Origin: Alnus glutinosa
Lineage: Eukaryota > Streptophyta > Magnoliopsida > Fagales > Betulaceae
Direction: 5' to 3'
Length of the DNA stretch: 64,000 nt
Assembly: GCF_958979055.1 (NCBI RefSeq)
Contig: NC_084886.1
Coordinates: 11,394,654 to 11,458,653, forward strand
This document shows positions 21,147-33,235 of this stretch, piece by piece. The position numbers and the translations under genes were made by a program. Position 1 is the stretch's first letter. Every line of letters starts with the position of its first letter. The notes beneath the pieces are model-generated. The model was not told where the DNA came from, ran no database searches, and worked only from the letters and a program-made list of their open reading frames with translations.

Positions 21147-21703
21147 AACTCTCGGATCAGTCCTAGCCGAGAGTCTCGGATCAGTCCTAGCCGAGATCAA
21201 GAAGAAAGGGGGGTCGTCTCGGATCAGTCCTAGCCGAGAGCAAGAACAACTTCTCGGATCAGTCCTAGCCGAGAAGGAGCCTCTCGGATCAGTCCTAGCC
21301 GAGAGCAAGAACAACTTCTCGGATCAGTCCTAGCCGAGAAGGAGCCTCTCGGATCAGTCCTAGCCGAGAGCAAGAACAACTTCTCGGATCAGTCCTTGCC
21401 GAGAAGGAGCCTCTCGGATCAGTCCTAGCCGAGAGCAAGAACAACTTCTCTGATCAGTCCTTGCCGAGAAGGAGCCTCTCGGATCAGTCCTAGCCGAGAG
21501 CAAGAAAAACTTCTCGGATCAGTCCTTGCCGAGAAGGAGCCTCTCGGATCAGTCCTAGCCGAGAGCAAGAACAACTTCTCGGATCAGTCCTTGCCGAGAA
21601 GGAGCCTCTCGGATCAGTCCTAGCCGAGAGCAAGAACAACTTCTCGGATCAGTCCTTGCCGAGAAGGAGCCTCTCGGATCAGTCCTAGCCGAGAGCAAGA
21701 AGA
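21147..21703. repeat. Hairpin-repeat array of the gag-only element
   Basis: The same repeat as at 101-915: about 100 bases of irregular copies and then seven 65-bp units starting at 21248 and every 65 bases to 21638. Every half unit keeps the CTCGG...CCGAG stem. The copy number differs from the left-edge element (twelve and a half). Confidence 0.95.
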
Positions 21704-21840
21704 AACTTCTTGGGGGGTAAGATTTAACCCTCGGGTTTTGCAGGTTAGCAGGTTTTCAGAAGGAGACAAAAATCGGGTTTCCTTAGACATGGAATTCCCA
21801 TTATTCAAGCAAGCTTCAGATAAGGGAATTGGGGGGTAAC

Positions 21841-22320
21841 TGTTGGGGATAAATCCACTCAACCCGATCCAAAGAGAAGATTCAAAAGTCAAATAGGTCC
21901 AAACAGATAAGAATAATGATAAAGATAAGAATAATGATCATATCAGAGGTCTAAGAAGATATCAGATCAGAAGTCTAAGAAGATATCAGATTGGAAGTCT
22001 AAGAAGATATCCAATTAGAAGTCTAGTAAAGGATTGAAGTCCAATTAGAACTCGGACAGCAGTTCTAGATCAACAAGGAGCAGGAGTCCTAATCCAGGTT
22101 TGACTCCACCTCTATGCCTATAAATAGGCTCATACCCCAGGTATAAACTAAGACTCAATTTTATGCATAGAGCATTATTTTCTCACAGAAGCTAACTTAG
22201 GCATCGGAGCGGGACCCCCGGAAGGGTCCCTAGTTTTTGTTGTTTTGCAGAATTATCAAGAAGCGTGAAGAACATCAAAGGAACGTGCAGATTCACATCA
22301 TACCGGAAACTGTACCAACA
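21841..22320 (+). repeat. Right LTR of the gag-only element
   Basis: 480 bp, identical to the left LTR except for one missing C. TATA box at 22119-22126. The ATAAA target duplication follows. Confidence 0.95.
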
Positions 22321-22449
22321 ATAAACAACAAGAACGAATCAGGCGTGGAGACCATGCTGTCTGAAAAGAAGGAAATAAAATAAAAATGATAAAGGCTATA
22401 CCTCCTTCGTTCTAGTATTTTACTGCTAGGAAAGAAAAAGAGAACTAAG

Positions 22450-22770
22450 AGCACTCCCAATGGCTTATGTATTTTTAACTTTAAGCTAGAATAGATAATA
22501 AAAGTGTTAAAAATGTACTCCATCGGATTATGTATTCCTACTCTAAAATACATTTCCCTTAATTCCGTAAATAGTGGGCGCTGCTTGCAGCGTTGCACGA
22601 CTTAACGCTACAGTTTCCTTTTCCTCCACTTTTTCCTTTCCCTCCAACTTTCCATTTCCCTCATCTTCTCTCCCGCTTCTTTTCTCCTCTCTGCGTCTCT
22701 CTGTCTCCATCTGATTCATCTGAAGTTTTGAGCTCATTTTCATTCCCCATCTTCTCTCTGTCTCTGAAGG

Positions 22771-22824
<54 letters not shown>

Positions 22825-24167
22825 TGTTACTGATTTCTCACGCTCTATGGGCTCTCTTCTCTGTTTTGATGCAGGAATCTTGGTGTTTGGTGCTTTGGAA
22901 GATTGGATGATGGGTAGTTGAAGCATAAGACCTCAACGTCTGGGCTATCGGGCGTAAACGTGAGTTATTCTCTTTTTCCCGATTAATGTTTGATTAAATT
23001 ATTGTAATTACAAGAGCCACGTCCATAGGAAAGAAAAGAGGAGGAAATAATAATAAAAAATTAGAAGGAATAAAGACTACCCACGTTTGGTGATAAACTG
23101 ATAATGGACTAAAAGTCAAGGTTCATGATTGTTCTACAAACATGAATGACCATAGAACCAGAAAATATTAAAGTAAATATTTGAAGGACAACAAGATAAA
23201 ATAAACTAAATAAATTAGCATGTCAGTGTATGAAGGCTACGGTTCTACAGAAAGAGAAAAACTAAAAAAAAAAAGAGAAATAAGAGACAAGATGTTATTT
23301 TGTTTAATAACGCTATCAACAGATTTTTAATCATTTTTTTTAATTTAAAAAAAATTTAGAAAGTTAAATCATTTTTTTTTTGTTGTACAAAAACACTCCA
23401 TAACAGCTTCATTTTATCTTTTCCTATATTATTAAAATAATATTTTTAACCTTTTTATTTTTTTTATTTTTACTTTATTATGGAAGCTTCTGCATCTTTT
23501 TACCTCTTCTTCTTTGAAGCCGTTGATGCCATTTATTTTATTTTTCTTCCAGTTCTCTCACCTCTGTCTTCTTCTCCCTCTCGTCTGTCTCTTTTTTTTT
23601 CTTTTTTTTCTTTTTTTTTTTCTTTTTTTTTTTTTCTTTCCATAAAATCTCTTCTTCTTCTCTCTCTCTCTCTCTCTCCATCTACTTTCTCGCTCTTGTC
23701 TGCATCTTCTATTTTACTCAATCGCTCTCTTGTTCTTTGTTTCTTCGTTTTTTCTTTTGTTCACTCATCTGTTGTTGATTAAGAATGAGAGAGACAGAGG
23801 CGTGAAGGGAAAAGCGTCGTTGTCCATCTCTATCCATCTCCGCCGACGGCATCAGAAACTTCAAGGAGGAGGAAGGGGATTTTGTGGGAGTTGAGGTGGG
23901 TGGCAGGGGCAAGACCCGCAAGGAGAGAGGTTGAAGATGACTGAATGAGAGAGGAGAGAGAGAGCTGTTTTTTTTTTTTTTTTACGTTGAGGATGCGTTG
24001 AGAGAGGAGAGAGACAAACGTTTTTTTTTATTAAAATAAGCTGTTGGGAAGCTACAATTGGGAAGCACTCTAGCTTCCCAACGATGACCCTCTAAAATAG
24101 AGTAACTGTTGTGGCTTATTTTTTGTGACTTTTTTCAAATTTTCCCTATTTTAGGGAACAGAATTAC
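22450..24167. other. Foldback/MITE-derived region with CT-rich stretches
   Basis: It opens with TAA then GAGCACTCCCAATGG, the same kind of end as the elements at 24171 and 25206, but I could not find its partner end. A (CT)n microsatellite lies at about 22774-22821 and T-rich tracts at 23590-23640. A hairpin made of GGGAAGC...GCTTCCC lies at 24053-24084. Open frames here come from CT/GA runs; no gene is seen. Confidence 0.5.
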
Positions 24168-24170
24168 TTA

Positions 24171-25134
24171 GAGCACTCCCATCAAGTTCCTTAAAGTGGT
24201 TCCCTTCGCTATATTTAGGGAAAATATCACAAAAAACACAAAAATCGCACCTCCAGCAGCTACCCTAATTTTGGGTTTTTTGGTTGGGAAGCAACAGTGC
24301 TTCCCAACCCATTATTTTAATAAAAAAAAAACTGGCTCTCTCCTCTCTGTCCTCTCTCCTTTCCCCTTCCCGCATCCAAAGATGACCGAGAAACAACTTC
24401 TTGCTGATTTTCCTTCACTTTCTCACCAAACAAACAAATAACCACCTTAATCACCACACAAAATCCACAAAATCCAACTACGAGAATAATCGGAAACCAA
24501 AAAAAAAAAACCCCAAATCCATGTCTCCCAAACAAAGCAATCAGATTATTCATTGGAGAGAATCGGAAAATCGGCTCTCTGTCAACTCACCAGAATTCGG
24601 CCCCTGTTTCTTGTCTCTTCCGTCAACTCACTGGAAATTCGGCCCTTATTTCGCCGGCGACGACCCAACGGAGATCCACCGGAGACGACGCCGTATTGTG
24701 GTTCTGCACCCCCGAATCGTGATTGGTCTCCAACACCATCGACGACGAATCCACATCCATTGCTTCAATCCATGATTCGAGCCCTACCTTAGAGATCGGA
24801 ACTAAAATTTTTGCAAAATCGCATTCCTAGAATTTCTGGAAGAGATTTATGAGTTGGTTTTGAGAGAGAGGACGGAAAAGATGAGAGATGAAGGTGATGG
24901 GTTTTGAGAGAGAGAGAGGATAGAGAAGATGAGAGGAAGTTTATGGAGAAGACGAGAGAGAGGAGGAAAGAAAAAAGAAATAAAATAAGAAAGAGAAAAA
25001 ATAATAAAATAAGATAAGGAAATAGTATTTAATTGATATGGAGAAAATTTAGGGAATCTATTGTGAAATTTTTTTTATAGGGAAGTAAAAAATAGTTTTA
25101 TTCCCTAAATATAGGGAAACTGATGGGAGTGCTC
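24171..25134. mobile_element. Non-autonomous DNA element, GAGCACTCCCAT ends, TTA target duplication
   Basis: Ends GAGCACTCCCATCA and TGATGGGAGTGCTC are inverted, with sub-terminal TATATTTAGGGAA-type repeats also inverted. TTA flanks both sides (24168-24170, 25135-25137). The size (964 bp) is large for a MITE, and the inside is non-repetitive sequence with no recognised domain. A 3-bp TTA target fits PIF/Harbinger. Confidence 0.75.
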
Positions 25135-25205
25135 TTAGGGAACAAAACTACTTTTAGGGAAAATGGTTGGGCTCTTAGGGCCCTATAAGTAGTTCTATTC
25201 TTTAA

Positions 25206-26536
25206 GAGCACTAGTAGCAGATGCCCTATAAGTAGTTCTATTCCTTAAAATAGAGAAAATTTGAAAAAAAATGTGCAAAATACGAGCCACAACAGCTTCC
25301 TCATTTTAGATAAGGATCCTTGGGAAGCTACAGTACTTCTCGATACATTGGGAAGCACTGTAGCTTCCCAACAGATTATTTTAATAAAAAAAATGTTTCT
25401 CTCTCCTCTCTCCTCTACGCATCGTCATTCTTCAACCTCAAAAAACAGCTCTCTCTCTCCTCTCTCATTCAGTCGTCCTCATTCCTCAACCTCAAAGAAG
25501 ATGCAGACAAGAGAGAGAAAGAAGATGGAGAGAGAGAGAGAGAGAGAAAAGAGTTTATGGAAGAAAGAAAAAAAATAGATAGAAAAAATAGGAAGAAGAT
25601 GGAGACGAGAGAGAGAGAGGGAGAGAAAGATAAAAAAAAAAAAAAAAAAAAAAAAAAGAAGAAGAAGAAAGAAAGAAAGAAGAGAGACAGACGAGAAGGA
25701 GAAGAAGACGAAAAAAAATAAAAAAAAATAAAGAAAGGAAGAAGAGAGACAGATAAGAGGGAGAAGAAGACTGAAAAAATAAAAAAATCTGAGAGAGAAC
25801 CGAAAGGTGGGTTGTGCGTGGGGGAGAGAGTTTAAGTGGAGAAGAGAGGGGGTGAGTTGGGGGATCATTAAAATGAGAAAATTTGAGAGAGAAAAAAAAA
25901 AAAAAAAAAAAGTCTCAAAGAGAAAATGAAAGAAGAAGAAGAAGAGGAGGAGGAAAGTTTGCAATGAAATTAAAAAGAAAAAAAAAAGTTAAAGATAAAA
26001 GAAATATTATTTTAATATATAGGGAAAGATAAAGGGAAGCTGTTGTGCGGTGTTTTTATATAGGAAAAAAAAATGGTTTGGTTCTTTAAATTTTTCCTAA
26101 AATAGGAAAAATGGTTGGGAATCTGCTGCTAGTTATAGGGCACCTGCTATAGCAGCAGTTTCGGGATTCCCAACCATTTTACCTAAATATAGGGAATAAA
26201 ACTACTTTTTACTTCTTTATAAAAAAATATCTCACAATAGGTTCCCTTACATTTTCCTATATCAATTAAATATTGTTTTTTTACTCTTATTTTATTATTT
26301 TTCTCTCTTTTCTACTTTTTCTCTCTTCCCTATATCAATTAATTATACTTCTTTTATATTAAAATAATACATAGGGAATGAATAGTAAACATGTATACAT
26401 AGGGAATTACTATTCATTCCCAACCCTCTCATCTAAATATAGGACATCTGCTGTGGGAGGTTTTTTGATGTTTTTCATGAAATTTTCCCTAAATATAGAG
26501 AAGGGAACCAATATAAGGTAACTGCTACTAATCCTC
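25206..26536. mobile_element. Non-autonomous DNA element, GAGCACTAGTAGCAG ends, TAA target duplication
   Basis: Imperfect inverted ends GAGCACTAGTAGCAG and CTGCTACTAATCCTC are flanked by TAA at 25203-25205 and 26537-26539. Inside are GA-rich tracts (25500-25960) and a second palindrome at 26090-26190 centred on GGTTGGGAATCTGCTGC, suggesting two related elements fused or nested. No coding potential is convincing. Confidence 0.6.
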
Positions 26537-26539
26537 TAA

Positions 26540-27772
26540 GGAGCTGAAAGCTGGACAAATGAAAAGCGTGTGTGGCTAGAAAACAGTGAGGGGGGAAAAT
26601 GAGGTGTCTACTAGTTTATTTATATAAGTAGAGTTTGTTCTTTTTGAAAGGAAGAACGGCTACTAGGATTTGACAATTAAGGTTTTAAAAAATATTAACT
26701 AAAAAGGTAAAATTTAAATTTTAAATTGATATAAAATTTTATTAAATTTAAAGAAATCAGATATTAAAAAAAATAGTAACCGTTATTTAAATAAAGCACA
26801 AAATATTATAAATATACAAGGTCAGCTTTTTTTTTTATTATTTTATTTTATTAAATGCTCAGTCATCCATTCTCATAAGTAGTAAAAGACCACTTTACCC
26901 TCGAAAGGAGTCGAGGTTATTACATTAAGCGTAAAGATTTAGAATTTAATTTTTATTTGAAGGTAAATTCATAATTTTCTAAGGACCCTGTCAAAGAAAT
27001 TGTTGAAATTTGTACGGAATAATCATTTAGTTATAGAGACTTGCCACGTAAATTTACAAGTTCATTTGTTACAAGATCAAACTACATGCACCAATTTAAC
27101 AGCTTTTTTTTTTTCTCCTTTTTTTGACCTCTTGTTTAATTGATATGATTAAAAAACACACATTACACTTACAAGAAAAGGTTAAAGAAAAAAAGATTAT
27201 TGATAGATATACTTTGACCCTGCTCTTTTTCACCGTTCAAACTTATATCCATGCAAATGATTTTTTTTTTTTTAAAAAAAAAAAAAATTATGCATGATGC
27301 ATATGAAAAGCTAGCTAGGGACCAAATTCACGAGATAGAAAAGTTAGGGGCTAAATTGACAGTTGGGCAAATTCGGAGGGACCAAACGATAATTCGATAT
27401 AAATAAGAAGACCACAAACCAAACCGAAAGAGAGACAGAGAGAGGCCAAGCTTGAAATGAGGGAGGGACATTCGCTGCAGTAAAGCTAAAAATAGAAGCA
27501 ACTTCCACACCATTGAACTCCTCAAACTAATTTGGCTCCTTCCTTCCTTCCTTCAACCGGCCGTTGGACACAAAACTCCACTATTTTCCATGATTTCTCA
27601 TTTCTATTCCATTTTTTTCACCTAGCCTTTCTGTGTACATGAAAATTTATGATATCAGGATTTTAAGATGACGGATTTAAAAAAACAATGAAGAGCATCA
27701 ATTTTTCATGAAAGTTTATGGTTTTTCTGGGGAAGAATCACATAGAAGACATTAATTAAGATAGATATACAG
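26540..27772 (+). promoter_or_regulatory. Upstream region of CSLD1, with a TATA box
   Basis: No gene is seen. TATAAATA at 27398-27405 lies about 370 bases before the CSLD1 start codon and could set its transcription start. Text just upstream of it (GGGGCTAAATTGACAG, GAGGGACCAAACG) resembles MITE sequence, so part of the promoter may be transposon-derived. Confidence 0.4.
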
Positions 27773-30700
27773 ATGGAAACTTCATCAGCCTCACCAAAGA
27801 AATCACTATCGTCATCGTCGGCAGGCCGGCCACCCCATCAGGCGGTGAAATTTGCACGACGCACATCGAGCGGCCGCATTGTGAGCTTGTCCCGGGACGA
27901 TGACTTGGACATGTCAGGCGAGTTTCCAGGCCCAAATGACTACATCAATTACACGGTGATGATGCCACCTACACCGGACAACCAGCCCGGTGCAGCGCCA
28001 GATTCCAAGGCAGAAGGTCCTCAGCGGAGGCGGGTGGGGGACGAGGAAGGAGGGTATGGAGGGACCGGCGGGGGTCGTCACGGAGGGGCAACAAAGATAG
28101 AGAGGAGGATGTCAGTGATGAAGTCTTCCAACAATAATACATCAATGCTGTTGAGGAGCCAAACAGGTGACTTCGATCACAACCGCTGGTTGTTCGAAAC
28201 AAAGGGCAAGTACGGCATCGGCAATGCGTTTTGGTCCGAGGAGGGGGAAGACTACGGACCGGAAAGCGGGATGAGCATGTCGGATTTTATGGACAAGCCG
28301 TGGAAGCCGCTCACTAGGAAGCTGAAGGTTCAAGCCGGTGTTCTTAGCCCTTACAGGTGCACGTACACACTAAATGTATGACATTATTATTATTATTATT
28401 ATTATTTTTCTGTTTAGATGAACAAGTACGTAGATGACAATATTCTGGTTAAAACATACACTAGAGACCCCCTAACAAACGGAAGTAAGTTTTAGAATGT
28501 GATATATTTGTTAGACGGAGTTTTGCGTAAGACTTGCGAACAAACCTGAGCTTTAAGCTAAACGTACTTAAAAAGTTGGCAGAGAGTTGGTTGAGCATGA
28601 GGGTTGATTCAAAGAAGAGAAATGCTACACTTTTTAATTTTATTTTATTTTATTTTAAAATTTGGTTTCTAAATGATTTGTCACAATCTCGTGCGATCAA
28701 TTATTTTGAAAAATGTGTCACTATCTTATAAGATCGTGACACATCATTTGTGAACTAAATTTTGGAAGAAAAAATCGGATACTCTATAGACCCCAAATGC
28801 ACAAAACTCTTGCTTTGCTCAAATTCGACTTTTCTTACCCACTTGAATTGAGCAGCACTACCGGAGCAGAATTCGTGTTAAAAGAAATTTCAAAATCAAA
28901 TTTTATATATATATATATATATGGTTTGTGAATATTTTATATGGAACGTTTTAAATAGTCTTGAAAGAAGAGAGTTCCACATGAAAAAAAGAAAAAGAAA
29001 AAAAGGAAGTCAAATTGGCATTTATAAGGCTCAACTCACACCAAATTATTGCTTTATAGCAAACAATACATAGGTGTATAAGCTTGATCAAACGGTTAAG
29101 ATTAAGTAATCAATCTGACGGTCCAAACTACGGTAACACACCTTAGGAACATTTCTTTTTTCTGTTTTTTTATTTCAGTTTTTACAAATATTCTTTCTCT
29201 ATCACTGGCTTTCTATTAGCTCTCCCTATTTTGTAGTCAACTCTTAGCAAGTAGTTCTAGGACAAGATTGATGGATACTTTTGCAGTTCAACCACAAAAA
29301 TCTCAATCAAATTACATTTGGATTTTATCAATTATCATGAGCTCAAAGCGTATCATTGAAATGTAATTTTCTGATTATATAGCATATATGCATGCATGAG
29401 TCCTGGTGAAGCATTTACAGAAGATCTTTCTCATCGAACATTGCAGGTTGCTGGTGGTGATCCGTATGATAGTTCTAGGTTTTTTCCTCGCATGGCGTAT
29501 CCGAAACCCCAACCGGGACGCAATGTGGCTATGGGGCATGTCCATTGTCTGCGAGGTTTGGTTCGCCTTCTCATGGCTTCTAGACATTCTCCCCAAGCTC
29601 AACCCCATCAACCGAGCCACTGACCTCGCCGCCCTCCACGACAAGTTCGATCAGCCCTCCCCGTCCAACCCAAGTGGGCGGTCTGACCTACCCGGGGTTG
29701 ATGTATTTGTCTCCACTGCCGACCCTGAAAAGGAACCTCCTCTAGTCACAGCCAATACCATTCTCTCCATCCTCGCAGCCGATTACCCGATCGAGAAGCT
29801 CTCATGCTACATTTCCGATGATGGTGGTGCCATACTCACCTTCGAGGCCATGGCCGAGGCCGTTCACTTTGCTGAGGTTTTCTTACTATATATCTTTCAC
29901 CCTCGAATTAATTTCTTGCAAAGTTCAAATTTAACATTATGAAAATATGCCACTGTTATATATGCAGGATTGGGTGCCCTTTTGCCGCAAACACAACATT
30001 GAGCCTAGGAATCCAGACAGTTACTTCAACAGCAAAACTGACCCAACGAAGAACAAGAAGCGCACAGATTTTGTCAAGGACCGCCGTTGGATCAAGAGAG
30101 AGTACGATGAGTTTAAAGTCAGGATCAACGGTCTCCCTGAAGCTATACGTAAGAGGAGTGAAATGTATAACTCCAGGGAGGAAACGAAGGAGAAGAAGCT
30201 TGCCCGTGAGAAGAACGGTGGAGTGCTGCCACCGGACCCGATCAAGTTCACCAAAGCCACGTGGATGGCCGATGGAACTCACTGGCCTGGGACATGGCTT
30301 GACCCCACTGTTGACCATGCAAAGGGAGACCATGCCGGAATTTTGCAGGTGATCATAGTCAAACTGCTCCATTAACTCTCTTTTTTTCTTTCCTAATAAG
30401 ATTTTAGTAAAAAGAAAAAGAAATTAATCTATAATTTTCAAATTTATTCAATTATCAACAACCATTTTGCATTATTTTACTATTCTTAGCAACATAGCAA
30501 TGCATGGTTTTCTCGATCACTCACATTTCATTTTCTTTAGAATTCTCTGAGCATTTCCAGTATTTTTTTTTTAGTTAACTCTTGAAAATTATTCATACAG
30601 GTAATGAGTAAGGTGCCGGAAAATGACCCAGTGATGGGTCATCCGGACGAGAAAAAATTGGACTTCACCGGGGTTGACATTCGGCTGCCAATGTTCGCCT

Positions 30701-32883
30701 ATGTCTCTCGAGAGAAGCGGCAGGGGTTTGACCACAACAAGAAAGCTGGAGCAATGAACGCCATGGTTCGAGCTTCAGCAATATTGTCCAACGGGCCGTT
30801 CGTACTCAATTTGGACTGTGACCATTACATCTACAATTCTCAAGCTGTAAGGGAAGGAATGTGCTTCATGATGGACCGTGGCGGTGACAGGTTATGCTAC
30901 ATACAGTTTCCACAGAGATTTGAAGGGATTGATCCGTCTGACAGATATGCTAATCATAATACTGTCTTCTTTGACGGTAATGTTTGCAATTTTCTTTCAA
31001 ATGGGGAAAACCCACCATAAACATGCTTTATGTGATAGAAACTCAGCAGTAAAAGTAGCTACCAAAACTTATTTGTGAAGTTTTTCATGCATGGGAAGTT
31101 TTATTTTTCTCATAAACTTTAATTTTCTCATTTGGCCTAATAGGAAATATGCGAGCTCTAGATGGTCTTCAGGGTCCGGTGTATGTTGGAACCGGCTGCA
31201 TGTTCCGACGACATGCAATCTATGGGTTCCATCCACCAAGGGCAAACGAGTACTCCGGTGTGTTTGGGCAACTAAAATCCCCAGCTCCGAATATTGCAGT
31301 GCAGTCACAATCGCAGACTGAGGAATTAGACGACTCAGAAACACAGCCTCTGGCATCACACCCTGACTTGAACCTGCCAAAGAAGTTTGGCAATTCTTCT
31401 ATGTTCACGGAAACCATAGCCATTGCCGAGTACCAAGGCCGGCCACTTGCTGATCACATTTCTGTAAAGCATGGACGGCCTCCAGGGGCACTGCTCCTGC
31501 CTCGTCCACCACTTGATGCGCCCACTGTTGCTGAGGCAGTTGCTGTCATCTCATGCTGGTAACTGCTTACATATTTCAAATTCTTATCCGCAATTGTTTC
31601 GCGAACATTTTGTTCTTGGGCTAAACATACATGAAAGCAAGATTCACTCCTTATCTACTTAAGATTCTGGCTTTGAGAAGCAACAGTGTTTGACAAAAGA
31701 AGCTATGTACATGCGCGTTTTGTTACTGAGAATATCATATATTTCCATTCCCATTTTCTACAAATATAGGAAACTTCTTTTAGAACGCATTTGGTTCAGT
31801 AAAATTTTTTGAACGAAAATAAGATAAATGTGTTCTAAAAGAAGAGAAGTTTCCAAATGGTAGAGATCATTGCAAAAGACTCATCAAATCCAAATGATAG
31901 TAACTATATTTGGCGTGAAGCGCAGGTACGAGGACAAGACAGAATGGGGGGAGCGTATAGGATGGATTTATGGATCGGTGACGGAGGATGTGCTGACAGG
32001 TTACCGAATGCACAACCGTGGGTGGCGGTCGGTGTACTGCATTACAAAGCGTGATGCTTTCCGAGGTACTGCACCTATCAACCTCACCGACCGCCTGCAC
32101 CAAGTCCTCCGATGGGCCACTGGTTCAGTGGAAATCTTCTTCTCTCGGAACAATGCACTTCTTGGAAGCAAGCGCATCAAGTTCCTACAACGCGTTGCAT
32201 ACCTCAATGTCGGCATCTATCCCTTTACCTCCTTCTTCTTGGTTATCTACTGCTTCCTCCCTGCATTGTCCCTCTTCACGGGACACTTCATTGTTCAAAG
32301 CCTAAATATTGCGTTCCTCTCCTATCTCCTTATCATCACTATTTGTCTCACTCTCATCTCCCTTCTGGAAGTCAAGTGGTCCGGCATTGGGCTCGAGGAA
32401 TGGTGGCGAAACGAACAGTTTTGGGTGATTGGTGGCACAAGTGCACACCTTGTTGCCGTGATCCAGGGACTTCTAAAAGTAGTAGCTGGGATCGAAATTT
32501 CTTTCAAGTTGACCTCCAAGTCCGGTGGTGAAGACGTAGATGACATATACGCTGATCTTTACATGGTCAAGTGGACAAGTCTCTTCATAATGCCACTAAC
32601 AATCATAGTAGTCAACATTGTTGCTGTTGTTATTGGGTTCTCCAGGACCTTATACAGTGTGATACCAGAATGGAGTAAGCTAATGGGGGGAACATTCTTT
32701 AGCTTCTGGGTGTTGGCTCACATGTATCCCTTTGCCAAAGGCTTGATGGGGAGGAGAGGAAGGGTGCCCACCATTGTATACGTCTGGTCAGGCCTGGTTT
32801 CAATTACAGTGTCCTTGCTTTGGATATCAATTAGCCCCCCAACTGATAGCACCAATGTCACTGATGGAGGTGTTCAGGTATAA
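27773..32883 (+). CDS. CSLD1: Cellulose synthase-like protein D1
   Basis: Six exons: 27773-28356, 29447-29876, 29968-30348, 30601-30976, 31144-31558, 31926-32883. All junctions are GT/AG and in phase, giving 1047 aa. Two membrane segments lie near residues 195-245 and six near the C-terminus. The glycosyltransferase motifs are complete: DDG (~319), DCD (~537-539), TED (~748-750) and QVLRW (~788-792). The RING-like zinc finger present in most CSLD proteins is absent, as in Arabidopsis CSLD1, and the short GGVQV end resembles that protein's end. CSLD proteins make beta-1,4-linked wall glucan or mannan in tip-growing cells; Arabidopsis CSLD1 acts in pollen tubes. A role here is inferred from orthology. 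It converges on CTF18. Confidence 0.96.
28657..28764. repeat. Foldback sequence in CSLD1 intron 1
   Basis: Arms of about 32 bases, AAAATTTGGTTTCTAAATGA and the inverse near 28735-28764, fold into a hairpin. It is probably the core of a MITE. Nothing else stands out in the 1.09-kb intron apart from a short TA tract near 28905. Confidence 0.6.
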
Positions 32884-32925
32884 TGACTCGTATAAAATGA
32901 TTAGCAGCGGATATGAAAATACCTT

Positions 32926-32928
<3 letters not shown>

Positions 32929-32973
<45 letters not shown>
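32929..32973. repeat. (CT)n microsatellite in the CSLD1 3' flank
   Basis: About 22 CT repeats begin 46 bases after the CSLD1 stop codon and probably lie in the 3' UTR. Confidence 0.9.
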
Positions 32974-32976
<3 letters not shown>

Positions 32977-33130
32977 GTTTACCTGTTTGTTTTTCACTGT
33001 AAGCAGACTCCGTATTTTTGATCTCTCTTGGGTTGCAATCGAGTTCCATTTTTATTTTATTTTTTTCCCTTCTACGTGTCTGTTGGTAGAGTTATAAAAT
33101 GCAGGTTTGTGTAGTGTTAGGCAAGCTTTT

Positions 33131-33235
33131 GATCTGTTGTCTTCCAAACCTGTAAATTTTTCAGAGGTTATATTAAAGAAATTTTTGTTTTTGGCAAACG
33201 TGTCAAGGGATCTGTTGTCTTCGAAACCTGTAAAT
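33131..33235. repeat. 27-bp direct repeat between CSLD1 and CTF18
   Basis: GATCTGTTGTCTTC-N-AAACCTGTAAAT occurs at 33131-33157 and 33209-33235. The interval 32884-33847 holds the two convergent 3' ends and no other gene that I can see. Confidence 0.7.

Larger units (their letters stand above)
18903..22320 (+). mobile_element. Complete gag-only LTR retrotransposon (TR-GAG type), very young
   Basis: LTRs at 18903-19383 and 21841-22320 differ by a single base (one C missing in the right copy near 21855). The target duplication ATAAA is perfect at 18898-18902 and 22321-22325. Order: LTR, primer site (19387), gag ORF, hairpin-repeat array, GGAATTGGGGGGTAAC purine tract, LTR. There is no protease, reverse transcriptase, RNase H or integrase, so movement must use enzymes of a partner element. 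Its gag ORF is uninterrupted and the near-identical LTRs point to very recent insertion. Confidence 0.95.

Noticed and set aside
23480..25964. ORFs rich in Ser/Leu/Phe or Arg/Glu/Lys
   Set aside because: They translate CT/GA microsatellite and poly-T/poly-A tracts.
27773..28356. CSLD1 exon 1 as truncated, because the zinc finger is missing
   Set aside because: CSLD1-type members lack it naturally; all other motifs and the length fit.
32875..32890. A further CSLD1 exon after a CAG|GTATAA donor-like site at the stop codon
   Set aside because: The protein end GGVQV resembles the end of Arabidopsis CSLD1, so the stop at 32881-32883 is taken as real.
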